64,000 nucleotides of DNA, from positions 1-64,000 of the forward strand of contig SVTK01000012.1 in assembly GCA_015063805.1 (NCBI GenBank), in the 5' to 3' direction. Below are positions 28,196 to 37,074 of this stretch, piece by piece (positions within the stretch are counted from its first letter, which is position 1; the number at the start of each line of letters is the position of its first letter). The translations under genes and the position numbers were made by a program. The DNA comes from Oscillospiraceae bacterium. Its GTDB lineage: Bacteria > Bacillota > Clostridia > Oscillospirales > CAG-272. Under the pieces are notes generated by a model, which was not told the origin of the DNA, did no database searches, and worked only from the letters and a program-made list of their open reading frames with translations.

Positions 28196-28803
28196 GGCAT
28201 CTCCTCCCTCAGCTTGGCAAGAATGCATTCGGCGGCGCAGCGAAGCGCATCGGTGTCACCGTCGTTGCATACCACGAAATCTGCCCGCGCAGTATAAAAG
28301 TCGTCCGCTTTCTGCGCACGGAACCGCGCTGCGGCGGCATCCGCATCAATGCTGTCTCTTTCCATGATACGGGCAAGACGCAGATCCCGCGGGGCAATGA
28401 CAGCGATCACCCGGTGGCATTCCCCGTCAAAGCCGCTTTCATACAGCAGCGGGGCATCCACCAGTACGGCAAATTTGCCCTCTTCCCCGTATCGGCGCAG
28501 TCGGGCGCGGGTTTCATCCAAAATAAAGCGATGTGTGATGCGATTAAGGGTCTGCTGCAGCGCAGGCGATGCATCTTTGGCAAATACCAGGGCTGCAAGC
28601 GCACGGCGGTCCAATTCTCCGTTCTCCGCGAGGATGCCGGAACCGAAAGCTTCCACCAGCGCCTCCAGACAAGGGGATGGTGGAATCAGCAGTTCGTGGT
28701 AAATCGCATCGGTGTCCAGCGACGGGACGCCGTGCTCCGCAAACGCTCGGGCAAGCGCCCCCTTGCCCGCACCGCTGGGACCGGTAAGACCAAGGACAAT
28801 CAT
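28192..28803 (-). CDS. coaE: Dephospho-CoA kinase
   Basis: 203 residues. The P-loop is TGPSGAGKGALA at the N-terminus, followed by the conserved DTDAIYHEL substrate region and a CoA-binding lid with LYESGFDGECHRVIAV. It phosphorylates the 3' hydroxyl of dephospho-CoA. The ATG overlaps the TGA of the upstream oxidoreductase (ATGA at 28803-28800) and its own stop overlaps the next gene, so the three are translationally coupled. Confidence 0.95.
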   Translation of the reverse strand: MIVLGLTGPSGAGKGALARAFAEHGVPSLDTDAIYHELLIPPSPCLEALVEAFGSGILAENGELDRRALAALVFAKDASPALQQTLNRITHRFILDETRARLRRYGEEGKFAVLVDAPLLYESGFDGECHRVIAVIAPRDLRLARIMERDSIDADAAAARFRAQKADDFYTARADFVVCNDGDTDALRCAAECILAKLREEMP

Positions 28804-29951
28804 GCATTGTCCTCCGCGAGGTTCACGCGGCAGCCGGATTTTGCCGAGCGGTAGGCGGCGGACATGATGCGGTTGATCTCTGCCCCCTGGGCGAAGGTGG
28901 GGCCGCTTTGGGTGTCACCGCGGTGCACCGCATCCAGGAATGCGTACATGGATCCGACGTGCCCACGAAGCCATCCCACCGATGCCTTGGGGGAGGGGAA
29001 GAAGCCGCCGGGGGCGGGCGTCCGGCCCACGCACTCAATACGGGTGAAGCCTCGCAGACCGCCGATGGGTTCTCCCTTCGCCTCGGCAGAGTAGAAGTCA
29101 AGGTAATTGGTGTCCATCAGAGAGAAGCGGACAGCCCCCTTGGTGCCGCGAATATCGAAGGTCAGATCATCGTTTGCCCCCATAGACAGCTTGCTGACGG
29201 TAATAGTGCCCCGTGCGCCGCAGGCAAGCTCTGCCAAAAGGTAGAACGCCTCGTCGGCGTTGGTGACCCAGGGTGTCCCGTCCATGCCGGCGCGGCTTGG
29301 GAAGGCGATCTGCTCCATGCCCGTGACGGCAGCCATGGGACCGCAGAGGTGGGTGATCAGATCAATGACATGGGATCCCAGGTCATAGAGTACACCGCCG
29401 CCGCAAATGTCGGCGTTCTGCTTCCATCCCGCAGGCTTGGCGGGATCGAGACAGCTGTTGTGCAGATACGCGGCGTGGAAGGAAAGTACATCGCCGATCG
29501 CGCCCTCGTCGACGAGCTGCTTGGCGCGCATCACAGCGGGAATGAATCGGTTGTTGAACACCACGCGGCAGACCTTACCCGAAGCCTTGGCCAGCGCGGC
29601 CAGTTCGGCCCCTTCTTTGGCAGAGATGCCCAGAGGTTTCTCGCAGAGAATGTGCTTGCCTGCTTCCAGCGCTTTGCAGATAGAGGCACAATGCAGGCGG
29701 TTGGGGGTGCAGATATCGATGATGTCAACCTCAGGGTTTTCGATCAGTTCATCCTCGCAGGCCACGGCGGTCAGACCGTAGGGAGAAACCGCGGCGCGGG
29801 CACGTTCAAGGGAAGAAGTGCACACCCCGACGATGGAGGCGATGAAGGGAAGTGCACCGTAAAAATAAGGCAGATTGGCAACGGAATAAGCGTGAGCCTT
29901 ACCCATGGCACCGAAGCCCAGCATACCGATTTTGAGTGTATTGTTCTGCAT
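28800..29951 (-). CDS. Gfo/Idh/MocA-family oxidoreductase
   Basis: 383 residues from the ATG at 29951 after GGGAGG. The N-terminal Rossmann fold has GMLGFGAMGKAHAYS, and the EKP motif with the catalytic Lys is in CEKPLGISAKEG near residue 100. The C-terminal domain contains GGGVLYDLGSHVIDLITH, a His-containing signature of the family. Members oxidise or epimerise sugars and inositols using NAD(P). The neighbours are housekeeping genes, so no sugar pathway can be assigned. First gene of the minus-strand operon. Confidence 0.88.
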   Translation of the reverse strand: MQNNTLKIGMLGFGAMGKAHAYSVANLPYFYGALPFIASIVGVCTSSLERARAAVSPYGLTAVACEDELIENPEVDIIDICTPNRLHCASICKALEAGKHILCEKPLGISAKEGAELAALAKASGKVCRVVFNNRFIPAVMRAKQLVDEGAIGDVLSFHAAYLHNSCLDPAKPAGWKQNADICGGGVLYDLGSHVIDLITHLCGPMAAVTGMEQIAFPSRAGMDGTPWVTNADEAFYLLAELACGARGTITVSKLSMGANDDLTFDIRGTKGAVRFSLMDTNYLDFYSAEAKGEPIGGLRGFTRIECVGRTPAPGGFFPSPKASVGWLRGHVGSMYAFLDAVHRGDTQSGPTFAQGAEINRIMSAAYRSAKSGCRVNLAEDNA

Positions 29952-29992
29952 AAAGGAAGTTCCTCCCAAATGGCAATATCCAACTATTATAT

Positions 29993-30021
29993 ATTATACC
30001 GCAAAATATGCAAAATGGCAA
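29993..30021 (-). promoter_or_regulatory. Promoter of the oxidoreductase-coaE operon
   Basis: Minus strand TTGCCA (30021-30016), 17-bp spacer, TATAAT (29998-29993). It is divergent from the rplS promoter. Confidence 0.65.
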
Positions 30022-30088
30022 TAGGTTAAGGGAGAATTTCCCGAAAAGACTTAAATTGAAAAATATTTTAAAAAAATGCAAAAAAGAC

Positions 30089-30117
30089 TTGCATTTATAT
30101 ACGAGTTGTGCTATAAT
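30089..30117 (+). promoter_or_regulatory. Promoter of rplS
   Basis: TTGCAT 30089-30094, 17-bp spacer, TATAAT 30112-30117. Confidence 0.75.
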
Positions 30118-30123
30118 AACCGC

Positions 30124-30206
30124 ATATGCGGTCTTTCCGCAGAGACAGGATGGTCCTCTGCAAATGCTCTGCACGAACATCCGGGATTTTAAGGAGGAGC
30201 CAAACA
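30124..30206 (+). ncRNA. rplS leader, possible L19 autoregulatory element
   Basis: The leader contains a small GCGG/CCGC hairpin (30128-30131 with 30137-30140) and a GCAGAG element (30139-30144) that can pair with either of two CTCTGC copies (30156-30161 or 30167-30172). L19 leaders are described in Firmicutes; whether this matches that model was not tested. AAGGAGG for rplS follows at about 30191. Confidence 0.4.
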
Positions 30207-30548
30207 ATGGATTTGATTCAGGCTTTCACAAATGAGCAGCTGAAGGAGAATGTGCCTGTCATCCGCATCGGTGACACCATTCGCATTCACAACAAGATCA
30301 AAGAGGGTGCGCGCGAGCGTATTCAGCTCTTTGAGGGAACGGTTATCGCAAAGCACGGCGGCGGCATCTCGGAGACCTTTACGGTCAGACGTGTGTCCTA
30401 CGGCTGCGGCGTAGAGAAGACCTTCCCGATCCACTCTCCCAACGTTGAGAAGGTTGACATCATCCGCGTCGGTAAGGTAAGACGTGCGAAGCTCTACTAT
30501 CTGCGCGGCAGAGTCGGTAAGAGCTCTAAGGTTAAGGAACAGATCTAA
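30207..30548 (+). CDS. rplS: 50S ribosomal protein L19
   Basis: 113 residues, normal size, from ATG 30207 behind AAGGAGGAG. Typical L19 motifs are [24 protein letters not shown], the ETFTVRRVS segment and the basic end [21 protein letters not shown]. It sits at the 30S-50S interface in the ribosome. The usual trmD-rimM-rpsP partners are absent; it has its own promoter, leader and terminator. Confidence 0.97.
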   Translation: MDLIQAFTNEQLKENVPVIRIGDTIRIHNKIKEGARERIQLFEGTVIAKHGGGISETFTVRRVSYGCGVEKTFPIHSPNVEKVDIIRVGKVRRAKLYYLRGRVGKSSKVKEQI

Positions 30549-30593
30549 CCTGCCGGGCCGACTGCACTTGACGGATTTTCATCCGTCGTGCGG

Positions 30594-30631
30594 AAAAACC
30601 GCCATAAACCGCTTGGTTTATGGCGGTTTTT
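30594..30631 (+). terminator. rplS terminator
   Basis: A 17-bp perfect stem (30594-30610 with 30615-30631), loop GCTT, with A and T tracts. A smaller hairpin (30570-30576 with 30581-30587) stands just before it. Confidence 0.9.
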
Positions 30632-30661
30632 CGTTATCCTCACCGAAGAAAGGAACTGCAC

Positions 30662-31534
30662 ATGAAACGAATTTGGGCTGTGATACTTTTTCTCGTATTT
30701 TCTCTCGCCGGTTGTACCGCGCAGGAATTGCCACCGGTTGAAACCGAACCTCCCGTCACCATCAGCGAGGAGGATTTTCTTGCCCCCCGCCGCTCCATGT
30801 TGAGCGACAAAGAGAAGGAAGTATATGATCTGGTCAAGGGCTATGCTTTCAGTTATACTCCGTTTTTCTTTGATTTCAGCGAGGTGGATTTCGACTATGA
30901 TACCTATTGGAAAGTCGACCGCGCCCTGTACTACGATTGTCCCGAGATGTGGCTCTTTTACAACGTGAGTACCGATTATGATCCAGACTCATGCGACGAG
31001 ATCGGGATGCCCAGTGTATGGTATTCTGTGAAGTCTAAATATCGGCATTGGGATAGTTGGCAGACAGGAGATAGTTCCTTTGACCCGGAGCGGCACCTTG
31101 CCTATGTGGCGCGCATCAACGCCCGCTGTGACGAGATCCTGGCCGGAATGCCCCAGGGGCTGAGCACCAGAGAGCAGTATGTTTGGCTGGCCGATTATCT
31201 ATGCGATCACACTGATTATGCCGATGATATCAAATACATCTACGCCGACGGCCCGTTGCTCTATGGGAAGGGAATATGCCAATCCTACACCCAGGCCTAC
31301 CAGTGGCTCTGCCAGCGCGCGGGGCTGTGGTGCATGACCTGCAACGGTACGGGCAACAGGATTGCCCACGGCTGGAATATCGTCATGCCCGAGCCGGGCA
31401 TCACCTACTACATGGACCTGACCTGGGCCGACAGCACAGGCCGACGCGACCTGTACTATTTTATGACCTATGACACTTGCATCTCTACCGGACATACCAT
31501 AGATGAAGGCGAATGGATCGCCAACGGAAAATAA
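30662..31534 (+). CDS. Transglutaminase-like lipoprotein
   Basis: 290 residues from ATG 30662 (AAAGGAAC upstream). A lipoprotein signal peptide ends in the lipobox LAGC near residue 18. The C-terminal half carries a transglutaminase-like core: YGKGICQSYTQAYQWLCQR with the putative nucleophile Cys, then AHGWNIV with His and YYMDLTWAD with Asp, the papain-like Cys-His-Asp order. Such lipoproteins are frequent in Clostridia. The target, peptidoglycan or protein, is unknown. Own terminator downstream. Confidence 0.82.
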   Translation: MKRIWAVILFLVFSLAGCTAQELPPVETEPPVTISEEDFLAPRRSMLSDKEKEVYDLVKGYAFSYTPFFFDFSEVDFDYDTYWKVDRALYYDCPEMWLFYNVSTDYDPDSCDEIGMPSVWYSVKSKYRHWDSWQTGDSSFDPERHLAYVARINARCDEILAGMPQGLSTREQYVWLADYLCDHTDYADDIKYIYADGPLLYGKGICQSYTQAYQWLCQRAGLWCMTCNGTGNRIAHGWNIVMPEPGITYYMDLTWADSTGRRDLYYFMTYDTCISTGHTIDEGEWIANGK

Positions 31535-31538
31535 AAAA

Positions 31539-31575
31539 CAGACAGCACACCGACACGGTGTGCTGTCTGCTTTTA
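31539..31575. terminator. Terminator between lipoprotein and argH
   Basis: A 14-bp stem (31539-31552 with 31556-31569), loop ACA, with A run on the left and CTTTTAT on the right. It can serve both converging genes. Confidence 0.85.
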
Positions 31576-31581
31576 TAAAAA

Positions 31582-32958
31582 TCAAGCCAAAAACGTGCGA
31601 AGCTTTTCCAGCTGCATCCGTACAGATTCTTCTGCGGGGCCGCCGTGTACCTTACGGCCGGCTGCGCAGGCGGCAAGATCGATGGCGGCATAAATGTCCT
31701 CATCAAAGACAGGGGAGAGGGCGCGGTATTCCTCCAGGGAAAGGGTTTCCAGGGTTTTGCCCTCTGCGATGCAGTAGCCCACCATGCGTCCCACGATCTT
31801 GTAGGCGTCCCGGAAGGCCAGCCCCTTCTTGACCAGGTAATCAGCGGCATCAGTTGCGTTGATGAAGCCCTTGGCAGCCGAGGCACGGAGCACATCGGCG
31901 CGCACCGAAGCAGTCTCGAGCATGGGGGCGAAGATGGAAATGCAGAGCTTGGTGGTATCAATGGCGTCAAAGATCGCCTCTTTGTCCTCCTGCATATCCT
32001 TGTTGTAGGCCAGGGGAAGGCCCTTCATCACCGTCAGCAGTGCGGTCAGATCGCCGTAAACACGGCCGGTCTTGCCGCGCACCAGCTCGGCAATGTCGGG
32101 ATTCTTTTTCTGCGGCATGATGGAGGAACCGGTGGAATAGGCGTCGTCCAACTCAAGGAAGCCAAACTCGGAGGAGCACCACAGGATGATTTCCTCGGAG
32201 AAACGGCTGAGGTGCATCATCACAAGGGAGAGGGCAGAGGCCAGCTCAATGACAAAATCCCGATCCGACACGCCGTCGATGCTGTTGTCGGTAATACCGG
32301 CAAAGCCCAGCTGCTCTGCCACAAAGGCGCGGTCAATGGGATATGTGGTGGCGGCCAGGGCGCAGGAGCCCAGGGGAAGTACGTTGGTGTGTGCCTTAAT
32401 CTCGGCCAGGCGGCGGCAGTCACGCATGAACATCTGGGCGTAGGCCAGCAGATAGTGCGCCATAGTCACAGGCTGTGCCCGCTGCAGATGGGTGTAGCCA
32501 GCCATAACGGTGCCAATATTCTCCTCAGCCTTGTCCGCAATGACATCAAGAAGTCCCCGGAGCAGGGTGTCAATCTCATCAATCTCCCGCATCAGATACA
32601 TCCGGATGTCCAGGGCGACCTGATCATTTCGGCTGCGGGATGTGTGCAGGCGTTTGCCGGTCTCGCCGATCCGTGCGGTGAGCACGCTCTCAATAAACAT
32701 ATGGATATCTTCGGCCTCGGGATCAAACTCCAGGCGGCCCTCGTCAATGTCTGCCAGGATCTCCCGCAGCGTCTTGACGATCAGGTCGGCTTCGCTCTGC
32801 TCAATGATGCCGCACTTGCCCAGCATGGTGGCGTGTGCAATCGAGCCGGTGATATCCTCACGGTACATCCGACAGTCGAAGCGGATGGAGGAGTTAAAGT
32901 CGTTTACCCGACTGTCCAGCGCTTTGGAAAAGCGCCCGTCCCACATTTTCATAGTCAT
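31582..32958 (-). CDS. argH: Argininosuccinate lyase
   Basis: 458 residues from ATG 32958 after AAAGGAT; the longer frame to 33126 would translate the REP-like element. Typical of the fumarase/aspartase superfamily: HTSRSRNDQVALD near 110, the TAGYTHLQRAQPVTMAHY region with the catalytic His, and GSSIMPQKKNPD in the signature loop with the catalytic Ser. It splits argininosuccinate to arginine and fumarate, the last step of arginine synthesis. argG lies upstream on the same strand. Confidence 0.97.
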   Translation of the reverse strand: MTMKMWDGRFSKALDSRVNDFNSSIRFDCRMYREDITGSIAHATMLGKCGIIEQSEADLIVKTLREILADIDEGRLEFDPEAEDIHMFIESVLTARIGETGKRLHTSRSRNDQVALDIRMYLMREIDEIDTLLRGLLDVIADKAEENIGTVMAGYTHLQRAQPVTMAHYLLAYAQMFMRDCRRLAEIKAHTNVLPLGSCALAATTYPIDRAFVAEQLGFAGITDNSIDGVSDRDFVIELASALSLVMMHLSRFSEEIILWCSSEFGFLELDDAYSTGSSIMPQKKNPDIAELVRGKTGRVYGDLTALLTVMKGLPLAYNKDMQEDKEAIFDAIDTTKLCISIFAPMLETASVRADVLRASAAKGFINATDAADYLVKKGLAFRDAYKIVGRMVGYCIAEGKTLETLSLEEYRALSPVFDEDIYAAIDLAACAAGRKVHGGPAEESVRMQLEKLRTFLA

Positions 32959-32975
32959 TTTATCCTTTCCGTATA

Positions 32976-33127
32976 TTTGGGGCGCTGCCCCAAACCCCGC
33001 CAGAGGGGATTTTTTGAAAAAATCCCCTCTGGACTCCCAAAAAACTTCCCAACACGCCCCAATTGAAGGCGGGATGGAAAGTTTTTGAGGGGGTGTGGGG
33101 GCACTTTTTTCAAAAAGTGCCCCCACG
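32976..33127. repeat. REP-like intergenic element with several hairpins
   Basis: The argG-argH spacer is a set of GC-rich inverted repeats: TTTGGGGC/GCCCCAAA (32976-32983 with 32987-32994), a 16-bp hairpin with CCAGAGGGGA arms (33000-33032) and a 15-bp hairpin with GTGGGGGCAC arms (33095-33126). In between, an AAAACTTCC-type arm (near 33040) faces GGAAAGTTTTT (near 33077). Sequences of this style recur as intergenic repeats in Oscillospiraceae; copy number cannot be judged here. Confidence 0.7.
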
Positions 33128-33134
33128 GTCTTTA

Positions 33135-34355
33135 TTACTTATTCTTCTTTGCGTCCAGCGCAGCCTTGACCTTGAGGGGCAGACCGAAGAGGTTGATGAA
33201 GCCGGTGGCATCGGCCTGATCGTAAACCTGGTCAGCCTCGAAGGTGGCGATATCCTCGTCGTAGAGGGAGTAGGGCGAGGTAACCGAAGCGAGGATGCAG
33301 TTGCCCTTGTAGAGCTTCAGCTTAACTTCACCGGTAACGACCTCCTGGGTCTTGTCCACAAACGCGGTCAGCGCTTCACGGACAGGGGTGAACCACTGGC
33401 CGAAGTAAACCAGGTCAGCGAACTTGCCCGAGAGCATCTGCTTGGTGTGCATGGTGTCGCGGTCGAGGGTCAGGGTCTCCAGCGCCTCGTGTGCGGCGTA
33501 GAGAATGGTTCCGCCGGGGGTCTCGTAAACGCCGCGGCTCTTCATGCCGACCAGGCGGTTCTCCACCATGTCCACAATGCCGATGCCGTTTGCACCGCCG
33601 AGTGCATTCAGCTTCTCAAGCAGCTCGATGGCACCAAGCTTCTCGCCGTCGATGGCAACGGGAACACCCTTCTCAAAGGAAATGGTGACATAGGTCGCCT
33701 TGTCGGGTGCCTGCTCGGGGGAAACACCCATCTCCAGGATCTTGTCGTACATGGGCTCGTTGGCGGGATCCTCAAGATCCAGGCCCTCATGGGAGAGATG
33801 CCAGATGTTCTTGTCCTTGGAGTAGTTGGTCTCGCGGGTGATGTTCAGGGGAACATTCTTTGCGATGGCGTAGTCGATCTCCTCGTCACGGGACTTGATA
33901 TCCCAGACACGCCAGGGGGCGATGATCTCCATATCGGGGGCGAAGGCCTTGATGGTCAGCTCGAAACGAACCTGGTCGTTGCCCTTACCGGTGCAGCCGT
34001 GAGCGATGGCATCGGCGCCCTCGGCGCGGGCGATCTCAACGATGCGCTTAGCAATGATGGGGCGAGCGAAGGAAGTGCCCAGCAGATACTGGTTCTCATA
34101 TTTTGCGCCTGCCTGCATGGTGGGGAAGACATAGTCCTCGATAAATTCCTTGCGCAGGTCCTCGATGTACAGCTTGGAGGCACCGGTCTTGATGGCCTTT
34201 TCCTCGAGACCGTCGGTCTCCTTGCCCTGGCCGACATCGGCGCAGACGGCGATGACCTCGCATCCGGGGTAGTTGTCTTTCAGCCACGGAATGATGATGG
34301 AGGTGTCAAGTCCGCCGGAGTAAGCAAGTACGATTTTTTTGATGTCCTTTTTCAT
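33135..34355 (-). CDS. argG: Argininosuccinate synthase
   Basis: 406 residues from ATG 34355 with AAAGGAT upstream. The N-terminal P-loop of the PP-ATPase type is [11 protein letters not shown] (residues about 9-19), followed by the [12 protein letters not shown] strand and [14 protein letters not shown], the citrulline/aspartate binding region. It condenses citrulline and aspartate. Together with argH it completes arginine synthesis from citrulline; the genes are separated by the REP-like element and are probably co-transcribed. Confidence 0.97.
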   Translation of the reverse strand: MKKDIKKIVLAYSGGLDTSIIIPWLKDNYPGCEVIAVCADVGQGKETDGLEEKAIKTGASKLYIEDLRKEFIEDYVFPTMQAGAKYENQYLLGTSFARPIIAKRIVEIARAEGADAIAHGCTGKGNDQVRFELTIKAFAPDMEIIAPWRVWDIKSRDEEIDYAIAKNVPLNITRETNYSKDKNIWHLSHEGLDLEDPANEPMYDKILEMGVSPEQAPDKATYVTISFEKGVPVAIDGEKLGAIELLEKLNALGGANGIGIVDMVENRLVGMKSRGVYETPGGTILYAAHEALETLTLDRDTMHTKQMLSGKFADLVYFGQWFTPVREALTAFVDKTQEVVTGEVKLKLYKGNCILASVTSPYSLYDEDIATFEADQVYDQADATGFINLFGLPLKVKAALDAKKNK

Positions 34356-34407
34356 GGTGTATGTATATCCTTTCTTTGCGTATATACTGTCCATTCGAGA
34401 TGACAAT

Positions 34408-34436
34408 ATTATAGCGCATATTTATCCAAAAATCAA
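34408..34436 (-). promoter_or_regulatory. Promoter of argGH
   Basis: Minus strand TTGATT (34436-34431), 17-bp spacer, TATAAT (34413-34408). Confidence 0.7.
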
Positions 34437-34456
34437 CTGTTATATTCAACAAAAAT

Positions 34457-34470
34457 GGAATAATATTCAA
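34457..34470. promoter_or_regulatory. Possible ArgR/AhrC box
   Basis: GGAATAATATTCAA contains GAATA-A-TATTC symmetry and resembles the ARG box half-sites (TGAAT/ATTCA). A further ATTCAAC half-site lies at 34444. It is upstream of the argG -35 region. Confidence 0.35.
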
Positions 34471-34558
34471 TGCATTCCTGTTGCATAACCGCAAACCATC
34501 ACTTCCCACGGGTCAAAAATCGGCTTTTGCACACACTTTCGGCGAAGGAGATGATGAA

Positions 34559-35347
34559 ATGAAATGGAAAAATATTCACTGTATTCGTTTTGCGGCCATG
34601 TGCTGTGCATGGCTGACTCTGACCGCATCAGCTGAGGGAACCGGCTGGTACTGTGTGCGGAACAGTGAGCACCGCCAGCCCGAGCTTGGGGCAGACCTGC
34701 GCTGGGTAGAGGAATATGACGGTTATTATCTTGACCGCCGTCATGGGGATGCCTGTGAGGATAAAGTGCTGTATCTCACCTTTGATGCAGGATATGAAAA
34801 CGGAAACGTGGCGAAAATCCTGGATACGCTCCGTGAGCAGGAGGTGTGCGGAGCCTTCTTTGTTTTGGGCAATCTGATCACCCGTGAGCCTGCGCTGATC
34901 CGGCGCATGGTGGAGGAGGGGCATACGGTGTGCAATCACACCTATTACCACCCCGACATGACGAAAATGCAGAGCAAGGACGCCTTTGCGGCTGAACTGA
35001 CGGCTTTGGAAGAGGAATATTTTGCGCTGACAGGGGAACCTATGGCGAAATATTACCGACCGCCCGAGGGACGCTTTAACCGGGAAAACCTTGCCTGGGC
35101 CAAAGAGATGGGGTATAAAACGGTTTTCTGGAGCTTTGCCTACGCCGACTGGGACAACGCCAAGCAGCCCGATCCCGACGCGGCGGTCGAGAAGATCCTG
35201 GCAAATGTGCACAACGGCGGCGTGATTCTGCTCCATCCCACCTCATCTACCAATGCGGCTATTCTGGGGCAGGTGATCACAACGCTGAAGCAGGAAGGAT
35301 GGCGGTTTGGCAATCTGGATGAGCTGACCGCCGGCGATAACGTATGA
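34559..35347 (+). CDS. PdaA-like polysaccharide deacetylase
   Basis: 262 residues from ATG 34559 (AAGGAG upstream) with an N-terminal signal peptide ending near TASA. The NodB domain has LTFDAGYENGNVAKILDTL (motif 1, DAG instead of DDG), HTYYHPDM (motif 2 His residues), YRPPEGRFN (motif 3) and a C-terminal LLHPTSS. This matches the PdaA family, which deacetylates MurNAc and lets delta-lactam form in spore cortex. It is followed by a second deacetylase overlapping by 4 bases. Confidence 0.88.
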   Translation: MKWKNIHCIRFAAMCCAWLTLTASAEGTGWYCVRNSEHRQPELGADLRWVEEYDGYYLDRRHGDACEDKVLYLTFDAGYENGNVAKILDTLREQEVCGAFFVLGNLITREPALIRRMVEEGHTVCNHTYYHPDMTKMQSKDAFAAELTALEEEYFALTGEPMAKYYRPPEGRFNRENLAWAKEMGYKTVFWSFAYADWDNAKQPDPDAAVEKILANVHNGGVILLHPTSSTNAAILGQVITTLKQEGWRFGNLDELTAGDNV

Positions 35348-36030
35348 AGTTCCTGAAACGGCTTTGCTGTCTGCTGCTGTGCGCTTTGCTTTGCCTTGTC
35401 CCCTGTGCGGGGATAGAGGACAGCAGCATTGTATTTCACAGCCATGTAAACGGCGAGGACAAAATTGCCATTACGTTTGACGATGGCCCTCATCCCCGGT
35501 ATACGCCGCAAATTTTGTCTATCTTAGAAGAATTTGGTGTCCGCGCCACCTTTTTTGTAGTGGGAGAGAATGTAGAGTATTATCCCGACTTGATTGGTCG
35601 GATCCTTGCCGCAGGGCATGAGATCGGCAACCACACCTACGATCACGGCAGAATGCCCCGGCAGACGGTGGAGCAGATGAAGAAAGAGATCCTGCGTACC
35701 GAGGGAGCCGTGTACGAACTGTCCGATTACCGGACCAAGGTTCTTCGTCCCCCTGAGGGGATGCTCAATGACAGCGTTATCGAAGCAGCCCGAGCCCTGG
35801 ACTATCGGGTGGTGCTATGGAATATCGATACCCGGGACTGGGACCATACGCCCCCCGAGAAGATTGCGGAGCAAATCCTTGCGCAGGTTCAGTCGGGGGA
35901 TATCATTCTGATGCATGACTATATCGGCCGGAACAGTCCGACGCCTGAAGCACTTCGGCTTGTCCTGCCGGAGCTTCTCCGTCGTGGATATCGCTTTGTG
36001 GGGATCAGCGAGCTGCTGGACAGCCAATAG
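35344..36030 (+). CDS. Polysaccharide deacetylase (NodB domain)
   Basis: 228 residues with an N-terminal signal peptide (LLLCALLCLVPCAG). NodB motifs: ITFDDGPHPRYTPQIL with the canonical DD, GNHTYDHGRM with both His, LRPPEGMLN and LWNIDTRDWDH, and a final ILMHDYIG. It is a probable secreted peptidoglycan N-acetylglucosamine or MurNAc deacetylase. The start overlaps the stop of the preceding deacetylase (ATGA), so the two are translationally coupled and may act on different sugars of the same glycan. Confidence 0.9.
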   Translation: MKFLKRLCCLLLCALLCLVPCAGIEDSSIVFHSHVNGEDKIAITFDDGPHPRYTPQILSILEEFGVRATFFVVGENVEYYPDLIGRILAAGHEIGNHTYDHGRMPRQTVEQMKKEILRTEGAVYELSDYRTKVLRPPEGMLNDSVIEAARALDYRVVLWNIDTRDWDHTPPEKIAEQILAQVQSGDIILMHDYIGRNSPTPEALRLVLPELLRRGYRFVGISELLDSQ

Positions 36031-36040
36031 ATGAGAATAA

Positions 36041-37048
36041 TCAGAGCAGGGCGGCGGCATCAGGATCGGCGAGGATGTCGCCGTCATCTCCGTCATTGTC
36101 CTCCCCGTCATCGCCGTTCTCGGCTTTATAGGGCTTGATCATATACTCATCGATCTTCGGATATGCGGCATATGCGGCCATGAAGGCGGTGCTTGCCGGG
36201 TAGAAGAAGATGGGAAGAATCACCACCACGATCAGGCCCAAGGGTGCAAAGGTGGCAATGAGGATGTAGCAGATCGCCGCAAGTACAAGGGCACCGAGGA
36301 GGGCCATGAAATTGCGCTTAATGCCCACCACAGAGAAAATGAAAGCGTTCTTGATCAGCTTCCGGATGGGCAGGTCGAAGGTGACCAGCATTAGATAGAG
36401 GTAGTAGCGCATGAAGATGTAGAGCAGGAGCATGGCAATGACCAGGTAGAACATCACATCCATGGCAAAGGTGCCGATGAGGTTGTAAAAGTAGACCAGA
36501 TCAAAGCCCAGCAGGCAGAGAATAATAAGGTCGATCGCCCCCAGCAGAAGGCCTTGCTTGAGGTTGCGGCGGATGGCGTAGAAGAAATCGCTCCACATAA
36601 AGACAGGCTCGGCCCGTACCATGCTTCGCAGAATGTAGGTCGTCCCCACGTTGATCCAGCCGAAAACGCAGAGCCAAAGAATGCCGATGGCGACAATGCC
36701 CAGAATGAACCAAACCGAAAGGAAGGGCAGTTGGAACTGGATGCCGTTCACGCCGAAGAGCGGTGCAATCACAGGCGTGTTCACCACCTGGGAAGCGCCC
36801 CACAGCGCCGGATAGAGAGGGGAGAGCACGGAGGGCGTCTTCTCGCCGGTGAAGAAGAGATAGAACATGATCACGGGGGGGATAAACATCAGCAGAATAT
36901 AGAGATTCACCGAAAGAAGCCGGGTGAATTTCCGACCGTAAAGCTTGAAGAAATTTTTGAGGTTGGGGGGGCCCTGAACCTCTTCTTTATCAACCCCTTT
37001 TCCGTCACGGTTGAAATCAAACAGTTTGAACTTTTTCTTTTTTTCCAC
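36041..37048 (-). CDS. YesL-like (DUF624) membrane protein
   Basis: 335 residues from a GTG at 37048 after AGAGG, in frame with a Lys-rich start (VEKKKKFKLFDFN). The longer ATG frame would run through the upstream gene. About six transmembrane segments between residues 45 and 300 are consistent with DUF624. The N-terminal NLKNFFKLYGRKFTRLLSVNLYIL and the GGINVGTTYILRSMVR-like segment are typical of YesL proteins. The C-terminus is an acidic Asp/Gly tail (residues about 310-335). Function unknown. Confidence 0.7.
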   Translation of the reverse strand: MEKKKKFKLFDFNRDGKGVDKEEVQGPPNLKNFFKLYGRKFTRLLSVNLYILLMFIPPVIMFYLFFTGEKTPSVLSPLYPALWGASQVVNTPVIAPLFGVNGIQFQLPFLSVWFILGIVAIGILWLCVFGWINVGTTYILRSMVRAEPVFMWSDFFYAIRRNLKQGLLLGAIDLIILCLLGFDLVYFYNLIGTFAMDVMFYLVIAMLLLYIFMRYYLYLMLVTFDLPIRKLIKNAFIFSVVGIKRNFMALLGALVLAAICYILIATFAPLGLIVVVILPIFFYPASTAFMAAYAAYPKIDEYMIKPYKAENGDDGEDNDGDDGDILADPDAAALL

Positions 37049-37074
37049 GAATTGAAACCTCTTTTTATGTATTC

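Noticed and set aside
31645-33066. 473-codon plus-strand frame over argH
   Set aside because: Antisense to argH, which has GSSIMPQKKN and other lyase motifs.
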